From positions 1 to 36,982 of the forward strand of contig DAHWUP010000007.1 in assembly GCA_027334565.1 (NCBI GenBank): DNA of 36,982 nt, given 5' to 3'. The DNA is from Candidatus Levyibacteriota bacterium (GTDB lineage Bacteria > Patescibacteriota > Microgenomatia > Levybacterales > UBA12049). A model generated the notes under the pieces. The model saw only the letters and a list, made by a program, of their open reading frames with translations, ran no database searches and was not told where the DNA came from. Below, piece after piece: positions 19,765 through 29,551 of the stretch. Each line of letters starts with the position of its first letter. The first letter of the stretch is position 1. Both the position numbers and the translations under genes were made by a program.

Positions 19765-19867
19765 AGTTTATGTTCCCATGTGGGATACTGTCAAATTAAA
19801 ACACGCATTCCTCAGTTCTTCGGCGTATTTTAACACAAATATTGTAAAAATAAACTATAAGTTTTAT

Positions 19868-20578
19868 TTAGCGGAAATCGGGAAGTCTTTTGGCCGTATC
19901 AATGTTAAAAAAAACCTTAAGCGGCCAATTCCACCCGTAACTGGCCAGTCCTCTTATTAGTCCTTGCTCAAACCTTCTCCCACTTTGATAAACGTAAAAG
20001 TTATTGATTAGTTTCACTTTACCCACCTTGTTGAGTTTTTGGGAAATGTCTGTATCCTCGCCCTGAGACAAATTGGTGTTATACCCACCGGTTTTTTCAA
20101 ACGCCGACTTTTTGTAAGCCATGTTATTGCCGACCAAAAGCCATTTGCCGGTGATAATTTTTGCGAGAAGATATAGCGGATACTCGCCGTGATTTATCAC
20201 CAAACGCGACATAAAACTTCCGGAATTTATCCTGAATACCCCTCCGAATCCGACCAGCTTTTCGTCCTTTTGGAATGCCTGCGCAATTGTTTTAAGCCAA
20301 TGGTTTGGGACATGGGTATCGGCGTCGGTAAAAGCAATGATTTCGCCCCTTGCTTCTTCGGATCCCTTTTGCCTGGCGTGGGCGATCCCTTTTTCTTTTT
20401 CGTAAACTACTCTCACACCGTAGCTTTTGGCGAGCTCCGCGGTTTGGTCCGTTGAGGCATTATTGACCACCACGATTTCAAAGTCTTCTTTGGGAAAATC
20501 CTGCTCCTGTATAGCCTCGATGCTTTTGCCTATCCTTTTTTCCTCGTTATAAGCACATATAACTACCGAAATTAGCAT
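19868..20578 (-). CDS. Family 2 glycosyltransferase
   Basis: ISVVICAYNEEKRIGKSIEAI...VVVNNASTDQTAELAKSYG...FTDADTHVP. Confidence 0.88.
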   Translation of the reverse strand: MLISVVICAYNEEKRIGKSIEAIQEQDFPKEDFEIVVVNNASTDQTAELAKSYGVRVVYEKEKGIAHARQKGSEEARGEIIAFTDADTHVPNHWLKTIAQAFQKDEKLVGFGGVFRINSGSFMSRLVINHGEYPLYLLAKIITGKWLLVGNNMAYKKSAFEKTGGYNTNLSQGEDTDISQKLNKVGKVKLINNFYVYQSGRRFEQGLIRGLASYGWNWPLKVFFNIDTAKRLPDFR

Positions 20579-20587
20579 AATTTTTAA

Positions 20588-22192
20588 TCAGGCCATTAAT
20601 TTTTCCCTGTCTTTTTGCGCCTTATCTATAGTATACAACATCGTGTCCTTAAGTCGTGATTTTAAAACTGGTGAGATCAAAAAATTTAACAAACGGTTAT
20701 TTATCCTGAATTTTATCGATGCGTTAAATTTGGTCTTTTGGCCGTTTTTCGTTAAGTGTACGCGTTGGATCATTTCCCCTCCGCCGAACGAGGAAAAAGT
20801 AATATCATAGCCTACCATTTTATGTTTATCCAATATCGCTACTTTGTGCTTGGCAAAAAGGGGTAACCAAAGCATCGTGCTTAAATCCTGCCATTCATCA
20901 CCTACCGACAATTCCTTGGGACCACGCACTTTTAACACGTGTTTGACGTATTTTGGGTAAAGCTTAAGATCGGTCAGACACCGCCAGGCGTATTCAACCG
21001 GCAAATCTATTTCGCCATTGATTATGATTTCGTTCATCCGCTTGGCCTTCTTTTTGGCTATCGCTTTCCGGTATAACTTTTCCAGCTCCAGGGCATTTTG
21101 TTCCAGCGAAAATTTCTGCGCACTTTGTTTTGCTTTTATGGCCATTTCATCCCTAAGTTGTTTATCAATTAACAGTTTCAGAATTTTTTCGGCATATTGT
21201 TTATAATCCCTGTCGGTTAAGATGCCGTTTCCTTCGTTTTCAATCACTCCTTCAAATACCTGGTCCGAAACCGCCACGAGCGGCAATCCCGAAGCCAGCG
21301 CCTCGAATATTACCATTCCCTGGGTTTCCGAAGCCGACGCAAAGACAAACAGATATCCGTCCGCATAAACCTTGGCTATTTCTTCCTGGGTGTATGGACC
21401 GCTGAATAAAACACGTTTTTCAAGCCCCAACTGCTTGATTAAATTTTCCAACACCTCTCTATCCGCCTTTTTACCGTTCCCGACCAATACCAGGACACTT
21501 GAGTCGTCTTTTTCGGCCACAAATTTAAAAGCGTTGATCAAAAAATCGATCGACTTCTCCTTGGCGTACCTTCCTACCAATAAAAGTATTTTTTTGTCTT
21601 CGGAAAGTCCGAGTTCCTTATGCAAAAACCCTTTCTCTTTAATGTCGAATTTATGAATATCTATACCGCTTGGAATAACCGTAATCGGCTTGGTCACGCC
21701 GAAAGACAGAAGTTCTCTTTTGATCCAGGGGGTAGGAGCGACGATATGATCGAAGCGGTTACAAAATAATCTACTTCCCCAATCCGCCATTTCCGGCGTG
21801 ATCAATTTTCCACCCAAAATATAATGTGTGTACTGGTTAAACAGTGTATGGTAAGTAAAAACGTACGGGATTTGTCTGACCTTCGCTACTTCAAAACCCA
21901 AAAGAGTGATCGGACCGCCCGAATGTCCGTGTATAATATCAAAATCCAGCTTAAATAAGCTAAGCAAAGCTTTCTGCGGAAGATATGTGGCCACCCGAAG
22001 ATTGAGGTCTTTGATAAAAAGCACCGAATGGAGTCTGATCTCGTATTCGTCGTTTTTGAAATTTGGGTATTTTGCGGCAATTACGTATACCTCATGCCCT
22101 CTCTCTCTTAATCCTTTTACCGAATTATAAACGGCCAATGCTACACCGTTAAGCTGGGGCAAATAACCGTCGGTAAAAACTCCGATTTTCAT
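20588..22192 (-). CDS. GT4-type glycosyltransferase fused to C-terminal SRPBCC/polyketide-cyclase-like domain
   Basis: MKIGVFTDGYLPQLNGVA..., FASASETQGMVIFEALASGLPLVA (GT-B), then IINGEIDLPVEYAWRCLTDLKLYPKYVKHVLKVRG...GDEW (SRPBCC-like). Confidence 0.85.
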   Translation of the reverse strand: MKIGVFTDGYLPQLNGVALAVYNSVKGLRERGHEVYVIAAKYPNFKNDEYEIRLHSVLFIKDLNLRVATYLPQKALLSLFKLDFDIIHGHSGGPITLLGFEVAKVRQIPYVFTYHTLFNQYTHYILGGKLITPEMADWGSRLFCNRFDHIVAPTPWIKRELLSFGVTKPITVIPSGIDIHKFDIKEKGFLHKELGLSEDKKILLLVGRYAKEKSIDFLINAFKFVAEKDDSSVLVLVGNGKKADREVLENLIKQLGLEKRVLFSGPYTQEEIAKVYADGYLFVFASASETQGMVIFEALASGLPLVAVSDQVFEGVIENEGNGILTDRDYKQYAEKILKLLIDKQLRDEMAIKAKQSAQKFSLEQNALELEKLYRKAIAKKKAKRMNEIIINGEIDLPVEYAWRCLTDLKLYPKYVKHVLKVRGPKELSVGDEWQDLSTMLWLPLFAKHKVAILDKHKMVGYDITFSSFGGGEMIQRVHLTKNGQKTKFNASIKFRINNRLLNFLISPVLKSRLKDTMLYTIDKAQKDREKLMA

Positions 22193-22207
22193 AAATTATT
22201 AAGCTCA

Positions 22208-22259
22208 ATTATACAGGATTTTATTTTTTTAGGAAAACTTGAAGCTTTTCCTGTATAAT
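22208..22259. promoter_or_regulatory. Symmetric divergent promoter region between two glycosyltransferase genes
   Basis: Perfect 11-bp inverted repeat ATTATACAGGA (22208-22218) / TCCTGTATAAT (22249-22259), each arm containing a TATAAT -10 box. Confidence 0.6.
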
Positions 22260-22267
22260 AACTAAAC

Positions 22268-23035
22268 GTGAAAATATCCGTAATTATTCCCGCTTTTAAC
22301 GAAGAGCTGTTTTTGGGAAATTGCCTTAAAGCTCTGACAGATCAATCGGAAAAACCATACGAGATAATCGTCGTCGACAATAATTCAACTGATAAGACCC
22401 GTCTGGTCGCCAAAAAATTCGGGGTGAAACTGGTAAAGGAAAACAAACCGGGAATTACTGCCGCACGGAATCGTGGTTTTAACACCGCAAAAGGCGACAT
22501 CATTGCCAGAACCGACGCGGATACGATTGTAGGCAGAAACTGGATCAAAAGAATCCACCAGGATTTTGAAAATCACCCCGACCTGTTAGGATTATCCGGT
22601 TCGGCAAGGGTAGAAGGAATACCGAAGTCCATCCAATACCGTAATTGGACCGGCACCGGCTTTAACCAGGCCTTACATTTTGCGGTGATGAAACAGGACG
22701 TGATGTTCGGTTTTAACCTTGCCCTAACGAAAAAAGCATGGAATCTGGTGAAAGACGAAGTCTGCCAAAACGACAAAGAGGTACATGAGGACGTTGACTT
22801 GGCAATTCATCTGGCGGCGCACGGTAAGGTTTTTTACGATGAACAATTGGTGGTATCCACTTCCCCGCGAAGAGCAAGAAACTTCGAATCATATTTTGAA
22901 TATCCTTACCGTTATATAAAAACGATCAACAAGCATAAAAAACTTTTCGGAATAGAACTCTCAAAAACCGACTTAATTAAAACCAGAAGGATGATCGAAA
23001 AACAGTTGGATAAATTAAAAACCTTACCGCTTTAG
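22268..23035 (+). CDS. Family 2 glycosyltransferase
   Basis: GTG start; ISVIIPAFNEELFLGNCLKAL, VVDNNSTDKTRLVAKKFG, RTDADTIVG. Confidence 0.88.
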   Translation: MKISVIIPAFNEELFLGNCLKALTDQSEKPYEIIVVDNNSTDKTRLVAKKFGVKLVKENKPGITAARNRGFNTAKGDIIARTDADTIVGRNWIKRIHQDFENHPDLLGLSGSARVEGIPKSIQYRNWTGTGFNQALHFAVMKQDVMFGFNLALTKKAWNLVKDEVCQNDKEVHEDVDLAIHLAAHGKVFYDEQLVVSTSPRRARNFESYFEYPYRYIKTINKHKKLFGIELSKTDLIKTRRMIEKQLDKLKTLPL

Positions 23036-23269
23036 ATAGTCCGGGGTCGTTCGTGTGTCAAGATCCTCCAACCCGTCAATAAATCCGTCGAGCACGCCTT
23101 TTCCGCGGCTTGAGCTTAATACTTCCCCCAAGGCTTTGGTGTGTTCAAAAGATCCGTTTTGTACTTTTGGCGTTTCGCCGATCGATGCTTCAGGTTTTCG
23201 AAGTATGTTGTCTGCCAAAATCCTTCGCCCGTCATCCTCGTTCTGTTTGAAATCCGGTCCTTGTTCCAT
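23024..23269 (-). CDS. Hypothetical small protein
   Basis: MEQGPDFKQNEDDGRRILADN...; start at 23269 preferred (TATAAT 6 nt upstream), since the longer ORF extends into the 16S terminator and processing stem. Confidence 0.5.
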   Translation of the reverse strand: MEQGPDFKQNEDDGRRILADNILRKPEASIGETPKVQNGSFEHTKALGEVLSSSRGKGVLDGFIDGLEDLDTRTTPDYLKR

Positions 23270-23293
23270 TGTTAGATTATATCGGTTTTCCCA

Positions 23294-23326
23294 CCAAAAA
23301 ACCACCCGTCCTGGGTGGTTTTTTGG
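23294..23326. terminator. Intrinsic (bidirectional-looking) terminator of the 16S transcription unit
   Basis: CCAAAAAACCACCC-GTCCT-GGGTGGTTTTTTGG, 14-bp perfect stem with T/A runs. Confidence 0.85.
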
Positions 23327-23350
23327 ATGATGAGCGAGGATTCGTTCGAC

Positions 23351-23366
23351 CAAAAAGTGGTAGGAA
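23351..23366 (-). repeat. Downstream arm of pre-16S processing stem
   Basis: CAAAAAGTGGTAGGAA, exact reverse complement of 25790-25805. Confidence 0.8.
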
Positions 23367-23949
23367 AAGTAAGTAGTTGAGATTTACAAGCGCTACTTAC
23401 GCTTGGTGTTAAACTTCTCGCCGGTAGTTTAGTTGTTTAGAACTATTTGCCGACTTACCGTTCTTCTCTCTTTCCTACTCTGTAAATAAAGACGCGCTCT
23501 ATTTAATTTTAGAAAGGAGGTGATCCATCCCCACCTTCGGGTAGGGATACCTTGTTACGACTTAAGCCTTATCGCCAATCTCTATCTCCACCGCTAAATA
23601 CGATGTTCGATAGTTACCGACTTTACTGCCTTGACGGGCAGTGTGTACAAGACCCGAGAACGTATTCACCGCGGCTTGCTGATCCGCGATTACTACCGAT
23701 TCCGACTTCATGGGGTCAGGTTGCAGACCCCAATCTGAACTGAGGCGAAATTTCAGGGATTTGCTCGCCGTTGCCGGCTTGCTGCCCGTTGTTTTTCGCC
23801 ATTGTAGTGTGTGTGTAGCCCAGGGTATAAGGGCCGTGCTGACTTGACGTCTTCCGCTTCTTCCTTCCCTAAAAATTAGGGACAGTCCGAAATGAATATT
23901 CAACATTTCGCGCGGGTTGCGCTCGTTTCCCCACTTAAGGGAACACCTC

Positions 23950-24758
<809 letters not shown>

Positions 24759-24866
24759 ATACCATCCTTACGGATTTCCTCTCATTTCTGAAAGAATGTA
24801 CGGTATCATGTCAAACCCTGGTGAGGTTCTTCGTTTTGTCTCGAATTGAACCACACGCTCCACCGG

Positions 24867-24926
<60 letters not shown>

Positions 24927-25331
24927 TCCGCTTAACGTGTTAACTTACGCCTCAACCAGCTAGGCTGGTGAAAGCTAGCGGACATCGTTTACAGCTAGGA
25001 CTACACAGGTATCTAATCTGTTTCGCTACCCCAGCTTTCGTGCCTCAGCGTCAGGAAAATCCCAGGTACCTGCCTTCGCCTTTGGTGTTCCAGATAATAT
25101 CAACGCATTTCACTGCTACATTATCTGTTCCGGTACCCCTGACAATCCTCAACATCGAAAGTATCGTATCCACTCCCAAGGGTAAGCCTTGGTCTTTAAG
25201 ATACGACTTTTCGATGAGCCTACGCACACTTTACGCCCAATGAATCCGGATAACGCTTGCACCCTACGTATTACCGAGACTTCTGGCACGTAGTTAGTAG
25301 GTGCTTATTCTATGGTTTGTGAAGAAACCAT

Positions 25332-25376
<45 letters not shown>

Positions 25377-25698
25377 CGCTGCGTCAGACTTTCGTCCATT
25401 GCGCAATATTCCCAGTTGCTGCCATCCGTAGATGTACTGCCCGTGTCTCAGTGCAGTTGTGGCTGATCGACCTCTCAGTCCAGCTACCCGTCATCGCCTT
25501 GGTAAGCTTTTACCTCACCAACTAGCTGATAGGACGCAGGCTCATCCCTTGGCGCAAAGTTAATGCTTTACAATGAATTGATTATGGACTATTACCCCAT
25601 CTTTCGATGAGCTATGGTCCACCCAGGGGTAGATTCCTACGCGTTACTCACCCGTCCGCCACTGGGGCATTGCTGCCCCCGTTCGACTTGCATGCTTA

Positions 25699-25741
<43 letters not shown>

Positions 25742-25789
25742 AAAAAAAATTGTTCGGATTTATCTTTTAGGAATTAATCCGACAAAAAA

Positions 25790-25805
25790 TTCCTACCACT
25801 TTTTG
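25790..25805 (-). repeat. Upstream arm of pre-16S processing stem
   Basis: TTCCTACCACTTTTTG, exact reverse complement of 23351-23366. Confidence 0.8.
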
Positions 25806-25910
25806 ACCGAGAAACTCCGGTTTCGAAGGAAATCCCGATGGTTACCCAAAGGACCGATCGAAACAGTTTCTATCAAAAAATTATCCTCACTCTAGTAATG
25901 TGCTGTTAAA

Positions 25911-25923
25911 TTTTCAAAGAACG
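25911..25923 (-). promoter_or_regulatory. boxA-like antitermination site in 16S leader
   Basis: Minus strand CGTTCTTTGAAAA, resembling rrn boxA (TGYTCTTTGAAAA) between promoter and 16S. Confidence 0.5.
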
Positions 25924-25925
25924 AA

Positions 25926-26005
25926 TTATGTAAGCTTGCCTTAGTGACAAAAAATCCCGCCAGAGGCGGGCTCTAAACCTGTCTTTGGCAAGATCTATTA
26001 CATAA
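25926..26005 (-). promoter_or_regulatory. Structured 5' leader of the 16S transcript with terminator-like inner hairpin
   Basis: Outer stem TTATGTAA/TTACATAA plus CTTGCC/GGCAAG; inner CCCGCC-AGA-GGCGGG followed on the minus strand by ATTTTTT. Confidence 0.65.
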
Positions 26006-26014
26006 GCATTAATC

Positions 26015-26042
26015 ATTATAGCTAATTTGAGGCTTTTGTCAA
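26015..26042 (-). promoter_or_regulatory. Consensus sigma70 promoter for 16S rRNA
   Basis: Minus strand TTGACA-N16-TATAAT (perfect hexamers). Confidence 0.85.
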
Positions 26043-26068
26043 GAAAGAGAATGTATTTTTACATTCTG

Positions 26069-26641
26069 CTACTTATTACGGCTGTTTCTCTCTTTAATCC
26101 TATCTTGTCTCCTATGCTCCTCGCTTCTTTCCCTAGCTTTATCCGTTTCTTCCTTCTTAAGTCTTAAAGCTTCCATACTTGACGCAATATACATTCTTGC
26201 ATTTACAAGCCTTTCGTCACGTTTTCGTTTTTGTGCAACACAAATTCTTTCCGCATTTGTTAAAAGCCCATTCACTACTGAGGCGTCAAAGCTTGCATCC
26301 GGATTTGGTATCAACGATGGTAGTTTACCCTCTCCCGCATCAACATGCCTGAATAACGCAACTTGTGTCAAGGAAACGACTCCGAGTTCATCTTTTACCA
26401 GAGTTATCTGACCCGCATCTATCCCTTTCCTAAAGAACATATCAACTCTTCGGGTGTCAACTCCAAAATATCTACCCGAAATCTTGTCATACTTTTTAGA
26501 ACCGGCTGGTATTGATTTATAAAAGGTGGCTCCGCCGTCCTTAGAACCATGGCCATAAATTTCCGCTAATCTGACAAAAGATTCATAGGCATTTCTTCTA
26601 TTATCTTGTTCACTTTCTACCCGTGGCTGAAATTCTGACAT
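26069..26641 (-). CDS. Hypothetical protein
   Basis: MSEFQPRVESEQDNRRNAYESF...; start at 26641 preferred, TAGAAT box 10 nt upstream. Confidence 0.6.
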   Translation of the reverse strand: MSEFQPRVESEQDNRRNAYESFVRLAEIYGHGSKDGGATFYKSIPAGSKKYDKISGRYFGVDTRRVDMFFRKGIDAGQITLVKDELGVVSLTQVALFRHVDAGEGKLPSLIPNPDASFDASVVNGLLTNAERICVAQKRKRDERLVNARMYIASSMEALRLKKEETDKARERSEEHRRQDRIKERNSRNK

Positions 26642-26699
26642 ATGGAGTGATATTCTAACAGACTTTAAATCAAAACGCAAACTATGGGACTATAGAAGC

Positions 26700-27992
26700 T
26701 CAGGCCGCCTGACTGTTAAAAACAGTGCGCTCGCGGATATTTGGCACTAACTTTTCGATTTCACCGATCATTGCTCTCGGGATCTCCCTCTCAGGTGAGC
26801 CGTCATTGCCAAAGAACCATCCGCAGCTTGTTTTTCCCACCAACTCGCAGTATTTTGCCCAGAACAGTCTGTCGGAAATCCTTATCGGTTCGCTATCCGA
26901 ACCGGGATTAAACATCCGACCCCTGTTTCCTAAAAAGAATTCTGTAAATTCTTTCCTCCAGGCCGGATCGGCAGCATCAAGTCTCATATTGATTTCGCTA
27001 CCGTAATCACCCAGGGTCTGATATAAATACCGCTTGTCGCCGGCGGCTCTTTCCGATACACCGTCGCAACCGCACTCTCCCGTCCAGCGGCCAAGTCCAT
27101 GGTCACAACTCCAACTCGAATCATCCCAAACTTCGGTGACTATCGCATCCGTTTCGCCCGGATCCATCGCTTTTCTTAGGTCAAAAGGTACGAATCCGTG
27201 TCCTTCCAAAGTTCCGGGTCTTTCCAGGTAGTTTAAGAATTTATCTCTGTCTTTTTTGTGATGACCGTAAAGTTCAATGTCACTTCCGACCACCACGGTG
27301 CTTGAATCAAAGCCCGAAACCCTGTCCAGGAACCTGTCGGCATTCAAAGACACTCCGTCGTCAAATGATAATGATCCGCTTAACGAAGAATTGAAATGGA
27401 CTATGCTCATGCCTCTTCCGCCGGGCGTTACCGTTTTGACCGGGTTGGTGTCTTTGCGTTTAAGCTGACTGTCCCTAAGGACCACGAATTCATAGCCGTT
27501 TTCGCTCGCAACATCCAGAGTAGTCGACGATACCGCCGTCTCCGGCAGCCAAAGTCCTTTTGGTTCGAAACCCAAATCCCGTCTGAATGCTTCCCTTCCG
27601 ATTCCCAACATCATTCCCTGGTCCGCCCTGGTTTGTAACGGCAGGATCATATGAATATAAGGATCGCCCAAGACATGGTATTCTTTCCCGGGAATCGCGT
27701 TGATTTTGGCAACCAGCCTTTCATATTCTTTAGGATGTGCGTTTCTCAACCAATCCCTAAGCCCCGGGTATAGAGAGAAAGCCATCCTGGGTAATGACTC
27801 CCCTTCGACCAAAACGGGCTTATAAACCTGGTTGTAAATTGTTTCGTTTATTCCGGAAACTATATCCAGTCTTTGTCCGCTTGAAGGAAGATAAACTTCA
27901 CGATGGGGCTGGTAGGCGTGAGCAAGAACAAGGAAAGGCTTGCCTTGAGTAAGGGATTCCAAAGACTTCCCGGGCTCAAAAGTTTCTACCAT
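26700..27992 (-). CDS. Glycoside hydrolase family 57-like protein (possibly DUF3536-type)
   Basis: FLVLAHAYQPHREVYLP, GLWLPETAVSSTTLDVASENGYEFVVLRDSQ, SSWSCDHGLGRWTGECGC. Confidence 0.75.
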   Translation of the reverse strand: MVETFEPGKSLESLTQGKPFLVLAHAYQPHREVYLPSSGQRLDIVSGINETIYNQVYKPVLVEGESLPRMAFSLYPGLRDWLRNAHPKEYERLVAKINAIPGKEYHVLGDPYIHMILPLQTRADQGMMLGIGREAFRRDLGFEPKGLWLPETAVSSTTLDVASENGYEFVVLRDSQLKRKDTNPVKTVTPGGRGMSIVHFNSSLSGSLSFDDGVSLNADRFLDRVSGFDSSTVVVGSDIELYGHHKKDRDKFLNYLERPGTLEGHGFVPFDLRKAMDPGETDAIVTEVWDDSSWSCDHGLGRWTGECGCDGVSERAAGDKRYLYQTLGDYGSEINMRLDAADPAWRKEFTEFFLGNRGRMFNPGSDSEPIRISDRLFWAKYCELVGKTSCGWFFGNDGSPEREIPRAMIGEIEKLVPNIRERTVFNSQAA

Positions 27993-28130
27993 AAAATCTT
28001 ATAATAAAACAATTACAGCATATTTCACAAAAAAGTCAATGGTAAGAGATTTTAAGCTCAAGTAAACAAATATAATTTGACCCTTAAGAAAATTCAATTT
28101 AAAAAATTATTACCGGGGAAGCAAATCTCT

Positions 28131-28298
28131 TTATAAAGTAGTGTCTGCGGGAGGAGCGATTCTTCTTTCGTGTTCTCTCACTTCCATGCGTCTTGTATAT
28201 CTTAACGTGATGGTGTCTGCGGCCGGTGCCATTCTTCTTTCCGCCCTGGTTACTCCTGATGGTTTTTTAATCCCGTCAAAGTTAACATGCCAAACCAT
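28131..28298 (-). CDS. 55-aa basic mini-protein with internal repeat (ERRMAPAADTI / ERRIAPPADTT)
   Basis: MVWHVNFDGIKKPSGVTRAERRMAPAADTITLRYTRRMEVREHERRIAPPADTTL; AAGGAG SD just upstream of ATG 28298; strong promoter at 28352-28380. Confidence 0.6.
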   Translation of the reverse strand: MVWHVNFDGIKKPSGVTRAERRMAPAADTITLRYTRRMEVREHERRIAPPADTTL

Positions 28299-28351
28299 CG
28301 ATTCTCCTTGTTCGAATAGATTTCTTGATGCCATATTTTTACAACTTCATG

Positions 28352-28380
28352 TTTATAGCAAAAGGTAAAAAGCTTGTCAA
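28352..28380 (-). promoter_or_regulatory. Strong sigma70 promoter for the mini-protein gene
   Basis: Minus strand TTGACA-N17-TATAAA. Confidence 0.65.
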
Positions 28381-28440
28381 CAACAAACTACTATAATTTT
28401 TAAAGCATATAATACGCGCGCAGCAAATTACCGGACTTTT

Positions 28441-29496
28441 TTACCCTTGGACAACTGTATTTGAAATAGGCTTACTGTGGAGAACTTGTATTTCCCTTAA
28501 CAACACCGGCTCGACCCGTTTTCGGATATCTTCGTTTGCATACCCGATCCAACTGCAGTTGGTACTTGTATCCAAAGGGTATGCAACCGGCTGGCCCCAA
28601 GCATTGGTAACTATCGCACCCGCCTCTTTTGCGATCAACAGCCCTGCCAGATCATAAGGATGAGCGGTCATACCAAGCTTTTTGCCCTGCCTGTTGAGCA
28701 CTTTTTCCATTTCCGGCCTTAAATCGGCGACGAAGCGATATACTCCTTTGGTAAGTAAATATACCTGACCGGCATTACAGATATATTGGTCATCGAAAAC
28801 CAACGCCTTACCTTCTTCCACCGGACCGACCGCTTCCTCAAATACCCTTTCGGAAAGGTCGGCGATTTCCCGCTTTGAACCCGGAAAAAAATCGACAAAG
28901 GTTGCAAAACCGTGCTTAAGATCGGTGGCTTTAGACGTCCTAAGTTCTCTTTTAGCTACCAGGCCTCCTTCCCGCAAATCCCATAGTTCTTCAAATGCTC
29001 CCTGCCCTTTAACCGCATATAACACACTTGCTTTGTCCTGTTTGGTCGGTGGAATTTCGGTCAATACCGCCATTTCTATGTCATCCAGCGTTGTTCCGCC
29101 GTCTTTATGAGGGGCGATTCCGGTTATTACCCAGGCACTTCGCATGTCGTACATAATTCCTCTGGTTCCGTCAACCGGGTCGATGATTACCTCAAGCTTC
29201 GGTTCACTATCCGCAGCAGGATATATTTTTCTGCCAAAACCCTCCGCGATCATAATAAGTGGAGATAAGGTCGAAAGGCTTCTGGCAAAACCGTCGATAT
29301 GACTTTCGGCATGCGCGTCAATTTTATATGAAACGTCCCCTTCGCCTTCACCCACCACTTTGGATAACTCCTCCGCAGACTGTCGTGCCAATTGCGTTCT
29401 TACATCGTCTCTTACTCCCGCTTGAAAAGACTTTACCTCAGAAAGCAAATATTCGGAATTAGCTAAATTTTCAGTCGGTGGAATTCTTTCGCTCAT
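28441..29496 (-). CDS. Inositol monophosphatase / FBPase-like phosphatase
   Basis: VIIDPVDGTRGIMYDMRSAWVITGIA and PYDLAGLLIAKEAGAIVTNAWGQP. Confidence 0.8.
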   Translation of the reverse strand: MSERIPPTENLANSEYLLSEVKSFQAGVRDDVRTQLARQSAEELSKVVGEGEGDVSYKIDAHAESHIDGFARSLSTLSPLIMIAEGFGRKIYPAADSEPKLEVIIDPVDGTRGIMYDMRSAWVITGIAPHKDGGTTLDDIEMAVLTEIPPTKQDKASVLYAVKGQGAFEELWDLREGGLVAKRELRTSKATDLKHGFATFVDFFPGSKREIADLSERVFEEAVGPVEEGKALVFDDQYICNAGQVYLLTKGVYRFVADLRPEMEKVLNRQGKKLGMTAHPYDLAGLLIAKEAGAIVTNAWGQPVAYPLDTSTNCSWIGYANEDIRKRVEPVLLREIQVLHSKPISNTVVQG

Positions 29497-29551
29497 AACT
29501 TATGTGTATTCAAGAAATTAATTATATCATTCGGGGATTTTAGGTCAAAGG

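Noticed and set aside
23270-23353. N-terminal extension of ORF 23024-23353
   Set aside because: Runs through the 16S terminator hairpin and the processing-stem arm; start at 23269 fits better.
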